From: Bacteroidales bacterium
Lineage (GTDB): Bacteria > Bacteroidota > Bacteroidia > Bacteroidales > UBA7960
Reading direction: 5' to 3'
DNA length: 11,193 bases
NCBI GenBank assembly: GCA_003554665.1
Contig: PWGY01000183.1
Coordinates: forward strand, 1 to 11,193
Shown: piece by piece, positions 1-7,455 of the stretch
How positions within the stretch are numbered: position 1 is the first letter of the stretch
How the letters are laid out: each line of letters begins with the position of its first letter
Notes under the pieces: model-generated
The model's input: only the letters and a program-made list of their open reading frames with translations
Databases searched by the model: none
What the model was told of the DNA's origin: nothing
Position numbers and translations under genes: made by a program

Positions 1-1289
1 AGACCCCTTATGTGCTGCCTGAGTCGGAACTGCCGCTTGAATTGCCTCCGGTGGATAAATATTTGCCCACCAGTGAGGGAGATCCGCCCCTGGCCCGTGC
101 CAAAAACTGGGAGACCAGTGATGGGTGGCCGCTGGAAACCAATACCATGCCCGGTTTTGCCGGATCCAGCGCCTACTATATCCGTTATATGGATCCCCGC
201 AATGACAGCCGGCTGGTGTCGCGCGAAGCTGTTGAATACTGGGAGAATGTGGATCTTTATGTGGGCGGAGCCGAGCATGCCACGGGTCACCTGGTTTATG
301 CCCGTTTCTGGAACAAATTCCTGTTTGACATTGGCATCACGGTAAAGGAAGAGCCATTTAAAAAACTTGTAAATCAGGGGATGATTCAGGGCCGCTCCAA
401 TTTTGCATACCGGGAAAAAGGCCGGAACCGCTTTGTGTCACTGAATCTGAAAGATCAGTATGATACCATGCCCATTCATGTGGATGTGAATATTGTGGAG
501 AACGACGTCCTGGATTTGGAAGCATTTAAAAAATGGAACCCTGAATACAAAGATGCAGAGTTCATCCTGGAGGATGGAAAATATATCTGTGGCTGGGAAG
601 TGGAAAAAATGTCCAAGTCTTTTCACAATGTGGTGAACCCGGATGACCTGATTGAGAAATACGGGGCGGATACACTGCGGTTGTATGAGATGTTTCTGGG
701 CCCCATTGAGCAGGCCAAGCCATGGGATACCAAGGGGATTGAAGGGGTGTTCCGCTTTATCCGGAAACTCTGGAGATTGTACCATGACCAGCAGAACCGG
801 TTTGCCGTTGCTGAAGAACCGGCCACGGAAAAAGAGAAAAAGGTGCTGCATAAAACCATTAAAAAGGTCACCGAAGACGTGGAGCGTTTTTCTTTCAATA
901 CGGCCGTTAGTGCTTTTATGGTATGCGTGAATGAGCTGACAAATCTTAAGTGCAACAAACGGGAGATCCTGGAACCCTTGTCAGTAATGGTGTCTTCTTT
1001 TGCCCCGCATATCGGTGAGGAACTGTGGCACCTTCTCGGGAATAAAGAAAGCGTTGCCCTGGCTGATTATCCTTCGTGGAATGAAGAACTTGTAAAGGAT
1101 GACATGGTACTGTACCCGGTTTCTTTTAACGGGAAAACCCGTTTTAAGATGGAGCTTCCGGCTGGCAGCAGCAAAGAAGAAGTCGAAAAACAGGTGCTTG
1201 GGGCTGAGGATGCCCAAAAGTGGCTACAGGGCAGAAAGCCCAAAAAAGTGATTGTTGTTCCGGGCAAGATTGTGAACATTGTCATATGA
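1..1289 (+). CDS. leuS: Leucyl-tRNA synthetase, C-terminal half (5' end outside window)
   Basis: Class I synthetase that charges tRNA-Leu with leucine in the cytoplasm. The gene enters from the left edge: codons are in phase from position 3 and no real start is present, so about 428 residues of a protein normally near 900 are visible. The part seen begins in the catalytic domain after the editing insertion ([14 protein letters not shown], then [15 protein letters not shown], the usual second half of the LeuRS active site). It continues through an intact KMSKS loop (606-620), the helical anticodon-binding domain, and the short C-terminal domain ending KIVNIVI. One oddity is an alanine in GSSAYY where well-studied bacterial LeuRS have tryptophan (SSWYY); this may be normal for the Bacteroidetes. 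The TGA stop is also the first three bases of a tandem repeat. Identification is certain; only the 5' part is missing. Confidence 0.97.
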   Translation, partial: TPYVLPESELPLELPPVDKYLPTSEGDPPLARAKNWETSDGWPLETNTMPGFAGSSAYYIRYMDPRNDSRLVSREAVEYWENVDLYVGGAEHATGHLVYARFWNKFLFDIGITVKEEPFKKLVNQGMIQGRSNFAYREKGRNRFVSLNLKDQYDTMPIHVDVNIVENDVLDLEAFKKWNPEYKDAEFILEDGKYICGWEVEKMSKSFHNVVNPDDLIEKYGADTLRLYEMFLGPIEQAKPWDTKGIEGVFRFIRKLWRLYHDQQNRFAVAEEPATEKEKKVLHKTIKKVTEDVERFSFNTAVSAFMVCVNELTNLKCNKREILEPLSVMVSSFAPHIGEELWHLLGNKESVALADYPSWNEELVKDDMVLYPVSFNGKTRFKMELPAGSSKEEVEKQVLGAEDAQKWLQGRKPKKVIVVPGKIVNIVI

Positions 1290-1331
1290 TTACTGGTTTA
1301 CCTGTAGCTGATTACTGGTTTTACCTTTAGC
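1287..1331. repeat. Imperfect 22/23-bp tandem repeat overlapping the leuS stop codon
   Basis: Two adjacent copies, 1287-1308 and 1309-1331, both begin TGATTACTGGTTT and end TAGC. They differ by one inserted T and one G/T change. The core GGT-TT(T)-ACC of each copy is a small dyad. The first copy supplies the leuS stop codon. The pair lies about 125-170 bp upstream of the predicted start point of a sigma-54 promoter, which is where activator binding sites usually lie; that role is inference. Copy 2 also contains TACCTTTA, one base from a Bacteroidetes -7 element. Confidence 0.85.
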
Positions 1332-1344
1332 TGTTTAAGTCTCC

Positions 1345-1365
1345 GCTTATGAGTCATGAGCTTTT
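1345..1365 (+). terminator. Weak hairpin terminator candidate after leuS
   Basis: GCTTATG (1345-1351) can pair with CATGAGC (1355-1361) across an AGT loop, with one T-G wobble, followed by TTTT. The U-run is short, so termination may be partial. The position between leuS and the next promoter fits a terminator. Confidence 0.4.
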
Positions 1366-1390
1366 GCATCTTTGACAGAATTAATTTTTA

Positions 1391-1405
1391 GCTTTTTTAA
1401 AAAGC
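1391..1405. other. AT-rich palindrome between repeat and sigma-54 promoter
   Basis: GCTTTTTTAAAAAGC is a symmetrical A/T-tract palindrome centred about 57 bp upstream of the predicted sigma-54 start point. A-tract DNA between enhancer and promoter often helps bending (IHF/HU-type sites). It could also simply be AT-rich spacer. No protein-binding role is shown by the sequence alone. Confidence 0.3.
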
Positions 1406-1428
1406 CGGTCAGTTATTTCTCAGGTGTG

Positions 1429-1443
1429 TGGCACTATAATTGC
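1429..1443 (+). promoter_or_regulatory. Sigma-54 (RpoN) promoter in front of the DUF3108 gene
   Basis: TGGCAC (1429-1434), five bases, then TTGC (1440-1443). The invariant GG (1430-1431) and GC (1442-1443) are separated by exactly 10 bp, as required for the -24/-12 elements. The flanking consensus positions differ (G before TGGCAC, T after it, C after TTGC). Transcription would start near 1455. That rules out the in-frame ATGs at 1424 and 1445 as starts of the downstream gene, leaving 1475 or 1514. I found no other TGGCAC-N5-TTGC on either strand of the window. Confidence 0.65.
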
Positions 1444-1513
1444 CATGTTTGAAACAGCATGTGTTTTAACAGACATGAAGATGGCTGAGGTAACAAAAAG
1501 CAAAGGCAAAACA

Positions 1514-2362
1514 ATGAGGCTCTTTTTTATGGGTCTTTTTCTGGTGGCTGGTGCAGTTTCCTTAACAGCCTTACCCGATCCTCCGGGCATCCCTGACAGT
1601 GCAGCTTCGGCTGAAATTCCCTTTAGAATTGGTGAAAGATTTGAGTTCCGGGCCATGTACAACAGCTTTGTCACTGGCAATGTTAATGCTGGTGAGGCTG
1701 TGCTTGAGGTGCGGGAACAAGCTGGAAATGCTGGTAACCAATCAGTCATTCAATTTGTTGGTGCTGTAAATACAACAGGGCTTTTCAACAGATTTTACAG
1801 GGTGGAAAACCGGTATGAGTCTCATTATGACCATGAAGCCCGTAAACCACTAAGGTTTTCAGAGCAGGTAAGGGAGGGGAGTTATCGCCGGAATTATGAT
1901 GTAAGTTTTGATTATGAGACGATGCAGGCCCGAAGTGTACGTGAAGCCACTGAAACCACTCGTGAGACCACTGAAATACCGGTTCAGGTTCAGGACATGT
2001 TGTCCGCATTTTATTATGCGCGTTCATTTGATATGGACACGCTGCAACCAGGTGATGCGATCGGCATTGACCTTTTTATGCACGATACCGTTTATGTAAG
2101 CCGCATTCTTTACGAGGGCAGGGAGCAGATCACCACCTCCATGGGAACCTTCAACACCCTGAAGTTCAGACCAGAAGTATTGGAGGGTCCTGTTTTTAGT
2201 CAGCCTTACCCCATGACGATATGGATATCAGATGACAAGAACCGGATGCCTGTAAGAATTGAATCCGGACTTGTGGTTGGACGTGCTCGCCTTGACCTGA
2301 CCGGATTCAGGCGTTTGCGTTACCCCGTTGAGTCTTTTGTGACCGGGTCGCGCCGCCGGTAG
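1514..2362 (+). CDS. Exported DUF3108 family protein
   Basis: Predicted exported protein of 282 residues that matches my recollection of the DUF3108 family, which is common in Bacteroidetes and has no settled biochemical role. The N-terminus (MRLFFMGLFLVAGAVSL) is a signal peptide without a lipobox, so the product is probably periplasmic. After a proline-rich stretch, the domain starts at FRIGERFEF (about residue 37) and shows the family pattern: GEAVLEV, FNRFYRVENRYES, an LRFSEQVREGSYRR strand, QVQDMLSAFYYAR, and a C-terminal IESGLVVGRARLDLTGF strand. I chose the start at 1514 because it sits directly before the signal peptide, follows an A-rich leader, and lies downstream of the predicted sigma-54 start near 1455. 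ATG 1475 (13 more residues, basic) is the main alternative. No partner enzyme is nearby. The family call rests on recognised sequence pattern, not on a search. Confidence 0.85.
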   Translation: MRLFFMGLFLVAGAVSLTALPDPPGIPDSAASAEIPFRIGERFEFRAMYNSFVTGNVNAGEAVLEVREQAGNAGNQSVIQFVGAVNTTGLFNRFYRVENRYESHYDHEARKPLRFSEQVREGSYRRNYDVSFDYETMQARSVREATETTRETTEIPVQVQDMLSAFYYARSFDMDTLQPGDAIGIDLFMHDTVYVSRILYEGREQITTSMGTFNTLKFRPEVLEGPVFSQPYPMTIWISDDKNRMPVRIESGLVVGRARLDLTGFRRLRYPVESFVTGSRRR

Positions 2363-2371
2363 GCAAATGCG

Positions 2372-2453
2372 GCATGGTACATCATGGTTATGCAACCGGG
2401 GGCAATCCACCTGAGTTTTTACCCTGTAACCTGAACGCAGGCTGTTACCATGC
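2372..2453. repeat. Inverted repeat in the gap before the lipoprotein gene
   Basis: GCATGGTA (2372-2379) is repeated inverted as TACCATGC (2446-2453). Inside the loop, GTAACCTG (2426-2433) can pair with CAG and GTTAC (2438-2448) with a bulge. There is no following T-run, so it is not a convincing terminator. It may be an RNA structure or chance. Confidence 0.3.
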
Positions 2454-2472
2454 GGAAGGAACAAAAAATCAG

Positions 2473-2480
2473 TATTTTTG
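2473..2480 (+). promoter_or_regulatory. Candidate -7 element for lipoprotein-ppi pair
   Basis: TATTTTTG matches the Bacteroidetes primary sigma factor -7 consensus TAnnTTTG. No good TTG-type -33 element is seen at the usual 19-21 bp upstream. A start near 2487 would give a leader of about 22 nt to the ATG at 2509. Confidence 0.4.
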
Positions 2481-2508
2481 ACAGAAATTTTTACCAGTGA
2501 CAAAACTG

Positions 2509-2952
2509 ATGAAACATTCTTGTGGTTTTGCCAAAAGGCGCAAAGACTTACGGCAATTTACAGGCTTTTTGATTTTGCTGGGGTTTTTCTTTTTCGGTTG
2601 CACTTCGGATAACGGGGACGATCGCAGTACTTTTTCCGGGCGTTATGAAGTGGAGGAATACAGCCAGATAACTTATGCGCAACGCCCGGAGTATGAAGTG
2701 GTCATACGCATTGACAGGGGAACGGAAGACCAGGTGATCATTTCCAATTTTTATGATATGGATATGGATGTTTCAGCGCACGTAGACGGGCGGAGTTTTA
2801 TCGTGCCACCCCAGGTTCATAATTTTTATGAGGTGGAAGGCGATGGTGTTTTGAGTGGAAATGTGATCACCATGCAATATAAAGTTTCCTCGGTACTCGA
2901 AGACCACGATTTTTTTGACAGGCTGAATGCAGAATTAACTTTAATTGAGTAA
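2509..2952 (+). CDS. Small predicted lipoprotein of unknown function
   Basis: A 147-residue protein I cannot assign to a named family. It has a basic n-region (KRRKDLRQ), a hydrophobic core (FLILLGFFFF) and a GC at residues 30-31 followed by TSDNGDD. This is a plausible, though non-canonical, lipobox (FFGC rather than LxGC) with acylation on Cys31. The mature part of about 115 residues alternates hydrophobic and polar residues in short strands (GRYEVEEYS, YEVVIRIDRG, DQVIISNFYDM, VITMQYKVSS). This suggests a small lipocalin-like or other beta-sandwich domain, by inference only. I chose ATG 2509 over GTG 2497 because it suits both the signal peptide and the -7 element upstream. It ends 16 bp before the prolyl isomerase gene, so the two are probably co-transcribed. 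Confidence 0.75.
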   Translation: MKHSCGFAKRRKDLRQFTGFLILLGFFFFGCTSDNGDDRSTFSGRYEVEEYSQITYAQRPEYEVVIRIDRGTEDQVIISNFYDMDMDVSAHVDGRSFIVPPQVHNFYEVEGDGVLSGNVITMQYKVSSVLEDHDFFDRLNAELTLIE

Positions 2953-2968
2953 TAAACCAATTTGATCT

Positions 2969-3406
2969 ATGTTAACAGCAGATATTAAAACAGAAAAAGG
3001 ACAAATGAAGGTGCAGTTTTATGAAAATGATGCACCCAATACGGTGAAGAACTTTGTGGACCTTTCACGCAAAGGTTTTTACGACGGGCTTACCTTTCAC
3101 AGGGTGATTCCGGATTTTGTGATCCAGGGTGGTTGCCCGGACGGAACCGGAATGGGTGGCCCCGGGTATTCCATTGATTGTGAAACCGACGGCGGGAACC
3201 AGTATCACGACCGTGGTGTATTGTCTATGGCTCATGCCGGACGAAATACCGGTGGTTCGCAATTTTTTATCTGCCATAGCCGTACCAATACCGCCCACCT
3301 GGATGGAAACCATACCTGCTTCGGCAAAGTGGTGGAAGGACTGGAGGTCATTGACGCCATCCGCCAGGGCGATAAAATTGAGAAGATTACCATCAATCAG
3401 GAATAG
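2969..3406 (+). CDS. Cyclophilin-type peptidyl-prolyl cis-trans isomerase
   Basis: Single-domain cyclophilin of 145 residues that catalyses cis-trans isomerisation of X-Pro bonds to assist folding. It has no signal peptide and no extra domain, so it is cytoplasmic, like PpiB of E. coli. The signature [13 protein letters not shown] (residues 43-55) carries the catalytic arginine (Arg45), Phe50 and Gln53. [17 protein letters not shown] (86-102) and [11 protein letters not shown] (111-121) complete the active site. The position of human Trp121 is His110 here, which in cyclophilins generally means weak cyclosporin binding. The ATG at 2969 is the only sensible start, 16 bp after the lipoprotein gene. 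It converges on groL, and a shared terminator lies at 3542-3578. The 135 bp between its stop and that terminator hold no recognisable gene. Confidence 0.95.
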   Translation: MLTADIKTEKGQMKVQFYENDAPNTVKNFVDLSRKGFYDGLTFHRVIPDFVIQGGCPDGTGMGGPGYSIDCETDGGNQYHDRGVLSMAHAGRNTGGSQFFICHSRTNTAHLDGNHTCFGKVVEGLEVIDAIRQGDKIEKITINQE

Positions 3407-3541
3407 GTTGTCGGCGTGGGGGTTGATCCCGGGGCATCCGGTACCCGCATGCTGTTGATGGTTGTGCTGTTCACCAGGCATGTTTTGCCAGGCGGACTCA
3501 GAAGGATTTCTGAACCATCACCAAATTGAATTACAGGATTA

Positions 3542-3578
3542 AAAAAACGGATTGGAGCTGAGCCCCAATCCGTTTTTT
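3542..3578. terminator. Bidirectional rho-independent terminator between ppi and groL
   Basis: AAAAAACGGATTGG (3542-3555) pairs perfectly with CCAATCCGTTTTTT (3565-3578). The loop region contains a further GCT/AGC pairing. There is a T-run on both strands, so it can stop both the rightward cyclophilin transcript and the leftward groES-groL transcript. Confidence 0.92.
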
Positions 3579-3619
3579 GTCAGCAGCGGCAAGCCGCTGC
3601 TTATATGACGGTTCAATGA

Positions 3620-5278
<1,659 letters not shown>

Positions 5279-5303
5279 TTATGAAATGATTTTTTTTCAG
5301 TGA

Positions 5304-5582
5304 TTATATAACGGCGTAGATGTCTGATTCACGCATGATCAGATAATCTTTTCCTTCCAGTGTCAGTTCAGTGCCGGCATACTTCCCGTACAACACCTTT
5401 TCTCCCACTTTCAGGGTAACGGGAGCATCTTTGGTTCCTTCACCAACCGCTACTACTGTTCCCATCTGGGGCTTTTCCTTGGCAGTGTCAGGAATAATGA
5501 TTCCACCTGCAGTTTTATCTTCCGCAGGGGCCGGCTCAACCACTACGCGATCAGCTAAAGGTTTGATGTTTACTTTTGCCAT
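5304..5582 (-). CDS. groES: Co-chaperonin GroES (10 kDa, Cpn10)
   Basis: Seven-copy lid that caps the GroEL chamber. At 92 residues it is normal length. It opens with the family pattern [12 protein letters not shown] (6-17). This is followed by the mobile loop that binds GroEL ([18 protein letters not shown], about 21-38, including the GGI(I/L) contact) and the C-terminal strand [15 protein letters not shown]. It is the first gene of the groES-groL operon. The 140 bp upstream separate it from the secG terminator and should hold its promoter. No HrcA/CIRCE site is seen there, so heat-shock control, if present, uses another mechanism. Confidence 0.98.
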   Translation of the reverse strand: MAKVNIKPLADRVVVEPAPAEDKTAGGIIIPDTAKEKPQMGTVVAVGEGTKDAPVTLKVGEKVLYGKYAGTELTLEGKDYLIMRESDIYAVI

Positions 5583-5666
5583 TTTCTTTCGTTTTACTAG
5601 TTAAACAATATGGTTTGGTAAGAATTTTTTGTTGGGATGCTACGTCGGGGTATTCATATACTATGC

Positions 5667-5698
5667 CAAAGGCCAAAACAGGGAAGGATCACGTCAAA
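5667..5698 (-). promoter_or_regulatory. Candidate groESL promoter (degenerate -7)
   Basis: On the minus strand TTTG (5698-5695) lies exactly 20 bp before GGCCTTTG (5674-5667). This fits the Bacteroidetes TTTG-N19-21-TAnnTTTG layout, except that the TA of the -7 is GG. No full TAnnTTTG is found between groES and the upstream terminator, so this is the best primary-sigma candidate rather than a firm call. Confidence 0.35.
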
Positions 5699-5723
5699 TT
5701 TGCATGCTCTGCCAGCTGCCTAT

Positions 5724-5764
5724 AAAAAAAGTGTCAGAACGGTATGCCATTCTGACACTTTTTT
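5724..5764 (-). terminator. Rho-independent terminator after secG
   Basis: GTGTCAGAA (5731-5739) pairs with TTCTGACAC (5750-5758), extended by an A-run (5724-5730) and a T-run (5759-5764). Read leftward it ends the activator-lptE-secG transcript 23 bp after the secG stop. Because both sides are A/T runs it is symmetrical and could work in both directions. It insulates groESL from the upstream block. Confidence 0.9.
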
Positions 5765-5786
5765 ATGAATCCTGGTCTGTCTTTGA

Positions 5787-6167
5787 TCAGTTTTCAATGT
5801 CTTCCATATCGGGGATGTCCTGAATGTCTTCCACCTCCTCAGGGATTTCCTGGGTGGGGAGTTGTTCTGCGGGTGGTGCCTCTGTAGACGGTATCAGGTC
5901 GCGCACTTCGCTTTCCTGCGGAGCTGTTGCCACCTCGCCGCGGGGTATCACAAAATTTGTGGTCAGGGTCAGGATCAGCAAAACAATTGCCAGGGTCCAG
6001 GTTGTTTTTTCCAGGAAGTCAGTTGTTTTACGCACACCCATGATCTGATTGCTTGAAGAAAAATTGGAGGCAAGTCCGCCGCCTTTTGCATTTTGAACCA
6101 GTACGATCAGCACCAGCAAAACGCAGGTGATCAGTATCAAAACAGATAATAATATGTAAGTACCCAT
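5787..6167 (-). CDS. secG: Preprotein translocase subunit SecG
   Basis: Small inner-membrane subunit of the SecYEG protein-export channel. It has two transmembrane helices (about 4-24 and 57-74) joined by the conserved cytoplasmic segment VQNAKGGGLASNF followed by SSSNQIMGVRKTTDFLEKTTW, which is typical of Bacteroidetes SecG. At 126 residues it is longer than E. coli SecG because of an acidic, proline-rich tail (about 76-126, ending DIPDMEDIEN). It lies 17 bp after the TPR-like gene and is the last gene before a strong terminator, so it is probably the end of the lptE operon. The link between export (SecG) and outer-membrane assembly (LptE) in one transcript is functionally sensible. Confidence 0.95.
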   Translation of the reverse strand: MGTYILLSVLILITCVLLVLIVLVQNAKGGGLASNFSSSNQIMGVRKTTDFLEKTTWTLAIVLLILTLTTNFVIPRGEVATAPQESEVRDLIPSTEAPPAEQLPTQEIPEEVEDIQDIPDMEDIEN

Positions 6168-6184
6168 CAGGTTAAAGTTTATAT

Positions 6185-6838
6185 TTAGTTGGTTTTCCGT
6201 TCAATGGATTCGATTTTTTTTGCAAAGTAACTGCTTTTTTCCGGAAATTTCAAACTTAATTTTTTGTAAATACCAATGGCCCGGTCGGTTTTCCCTTGTT
6301 TGGCATGGATAGAGGCCAATGTTTCACTGATTAGTTCAGGGTGGTCTTCAAGGCTTTCGGGTGCCATTTCTCCGTCAGGAATCTCATCCTTTCGGGCTTC
6401 TATGCGTGGGTTCTTGCGTAAAAACCGGTCGATAATCGCCTGTTGCTTGTTTTGTTGCACTGTTTTACCGGAAGATGCCGTTCCGGCTCCCGGCTCAGAT
6501 TCTTCGCCGGGAAGAGCACCCTCGTTGAGTCCTTCAGCTTCCGCGCCTGGAGCCGGGTAATGATGCTCCTCTGGGTCATAAGTTTGCTGATCTGTTTTAT
6601 CAGGCTCCGTCTGGCCATAGAGCATGAAGCGAAAATGTCTCCGGTCAGGTGTCGCGGCCATGGCACGATGCATCTGCCGGTCAAAAGCCGGATCTCCGGC
6701 CTGTTTCAGTGCTTTTGCATAAAGCATTTGTCCTGCCTGGCAGTATGGATACTGCGACACCAGCCGCTCCAGGTAGGCGGCCGCTGATTGGTTGATCTCA
6801 CGGCGCCCCGTGATCAGATCAGAAAAGGTTTGTCGCAT
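6185..6838 (-). CDS. TPR-like cytoplasmic protein of unknown function
   Basis: A 217-residue protein with no signal peptide or membrane segment. I recognise it only as the uncharacterised Bacteroidetes protein usually found between lptE and secG. The N-terminal part (1-75) is helical with a TPR-like motif (AAYLERLVSQYPYCQAGQML). The middle (about 78-155) is low-complexity, rich in Glu, Pro, Gly and Gln, and probably disordered. The C-terminus (about 166-217) has a clear TPR-type helix pair, ETLASIHAKQGKTDRAIGIY then KKLSLKFPEKSSYFAKKI. TPR units normally bind other proteins, so an adaptor role is the only reasonable guess. It sits 17 bp after lptE and 17 bp before secG, strongly suggesting one transcript. 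Confidence 0.8.
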   Translation of the reverse strand: MRQTFSDLITGRREINQSAAAYLERLVSQYPYCQAGQMLYAKALKQAGDPAFDRQMHRAMAATPDRRHFRFMLYGQTEPDKTDQQTYDPEEHHYPAPGAEAEGLNEGALPGEESEPGAGTASSGKTVQQNKQQAIIDRFLRKNPRIEARKDEIPDGEMAPESLEDHPELISETLASIHAKQGKTDRAIGIYKKLSLKFPEKSSYFAKKIESIERKTN

Positions 6839-6855
6839 AGTAAAGTAATGCTTTA

Positions 6856-7383
6856 TTACCAGTCAACCACTGCCTGGTTGAAAATGTCTTCCACCAGTTC
6901 TTCTGTAATGATTTCCATGGCTTCCTCCTCCACTTCTGCCAGGCTCAGGTTGCTGTCATACTCATAATACCTTGAAAAAGTCCGGCTAAAGTCGGAATCT
7001 TCATCAAATTCATTGTAAAACGAGACACTCACTGTGATGGTAAGCCGGTTCCTGGCTGCCCTGTCATCACCGGTGATGGCAACAGGTTCGGTTCGGTAAT
7101 CTGTAATGGATCCCTCAAAATGAAGGTGTCCTGTTCCATCCACCATCCGAAGGTTCGTTTGCTGAAGGAATTTATCCTGCAAGGCCTCTGTGAAATACTG
7201 GCTGAGCATTGGCTGTACAAGGGAGGCATCATTGGGGAAATGGCTGACTGAAACAGTTTCAGCTCTGGGGGGAATGCTCGCCCCGGTGAATGAATATACC
7301 CCGCAACCCTGCAAAAAAGTCAGGCTGTAAAGTGAGATTAGCAAAAAGGTATAAAAAAGATACTTGCGCATGTGGTGTTTCAT
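6856..7383 (-). CDS. lptE: LPS-assembly lipoprotein LptE (Bacteroidetes type)
   Basis: Predicted outer-membrane lipoprotein that plugs the LptD barrel and helps insert lipopolysaccharide. The signal peptide (RKYLFYTFLLISLYSLTF) ends in the lipobox LQGC, with Cys27 from the chosen start, followed by GVYSFTGASIPPRAETVSV, which is characteristic of Bacteroidetes LptE. The fold shows strand-helix features (LVQPMLSQYFTEALQDKFL, then HLHFEGSITDYRT and RLTITVSVSFYNEF) and an acidic C-terminal helix (LAEVEEEAMEIITEELVEDIF). Length is about 176 residues. An in-frame ATG exists at 7425, but it lies inside a tandem repeat and would add an odd 14-residue extension; ATG 7383 or 7371 gives a normal lipoprotein signal. 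It lies 72 bp after the sigma-54 activator and probably shares its transcript. Confidence 0.85.
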   Translation of the reverse strand: MKHHMRKYLFYTFLLISLYSLTFLQGCGVYSFTGASIPPRAETVSVSHFPNDASLVQPMLSQYFTEALQDKFLQQTNLRMVDGTGHLHFEGSITDYRTEPVAITGDDRAARNRLTITVSVSFYNEFDEDSDFSRTFSRYYEYDSNLSLAEVEEEAMEIITEELVEDIFNQAVVDW

Positions 7384-7388
7384 TGATG

Positions 7389-7449
7389 ATGCCAGTGTAG
7401 TAACAACATAAATTATGCCAGTCATTGTTGTTAAATTATGCCAGTCATT
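7389..7449. repeat. Tandem repeats between activator and lptE (ACTGGCAT core)
   Basis: TAAATTATGCCAGTCATT occurs perfectly at 7409-7426 and 7432-7449 (period 23 bp). A third partial copy shares ATGCCAGT at 7389-7396 (26 bp away). Read on the gene strand the common core is ACTGGCAT. The distal copy encodes a five-codon mini-ORF (MTGII, then TAA), and the proximal copy gives the same MTGII reading at the alternative lptE start. The regular spacing suggests either a recent slippage duplication or a set of protein-binding sites. Confidence 0.9.
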
Positions 7450-7455
7450 ATTTAC

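Noticed and set aside
438..958. Minus-strand frames opposite leuS (137 and 111 codons)
   Set aside because: They are antisense shadows of the conserved leuS coding sequence.
1424..1513. Longer N-terminus of the DUF3108 protein starting at ATG 1424 or 1445
   Set aside because: These codons fall inside or before the predicted sigma-54 promoter and transcription start, and would put 23-30 residues ahead of a normal signal peptide.
5695..5720. Minus-strand TGGCAG followed by ATGCAA, resembling a sigma-54 promoter upstream of groES
   Set aside because: GG and GC are separated by 8 bp instead of the required 10, so it cannot be a functional -24/-12 pair.
5629..5823. A 64-codon plus-strand open frame between groES and secG
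   Set aside because: It runs straight through the perfect terminator hairpin at 5724-5764 and into the secG tail in antisense, and has no family resemblance.
7409..7449. TGGCAT in the lptE leader repeats as a -24 element
   Set aside because: The sequence 10 bp after GG is not GC in any copy, so the -12 element is missing.
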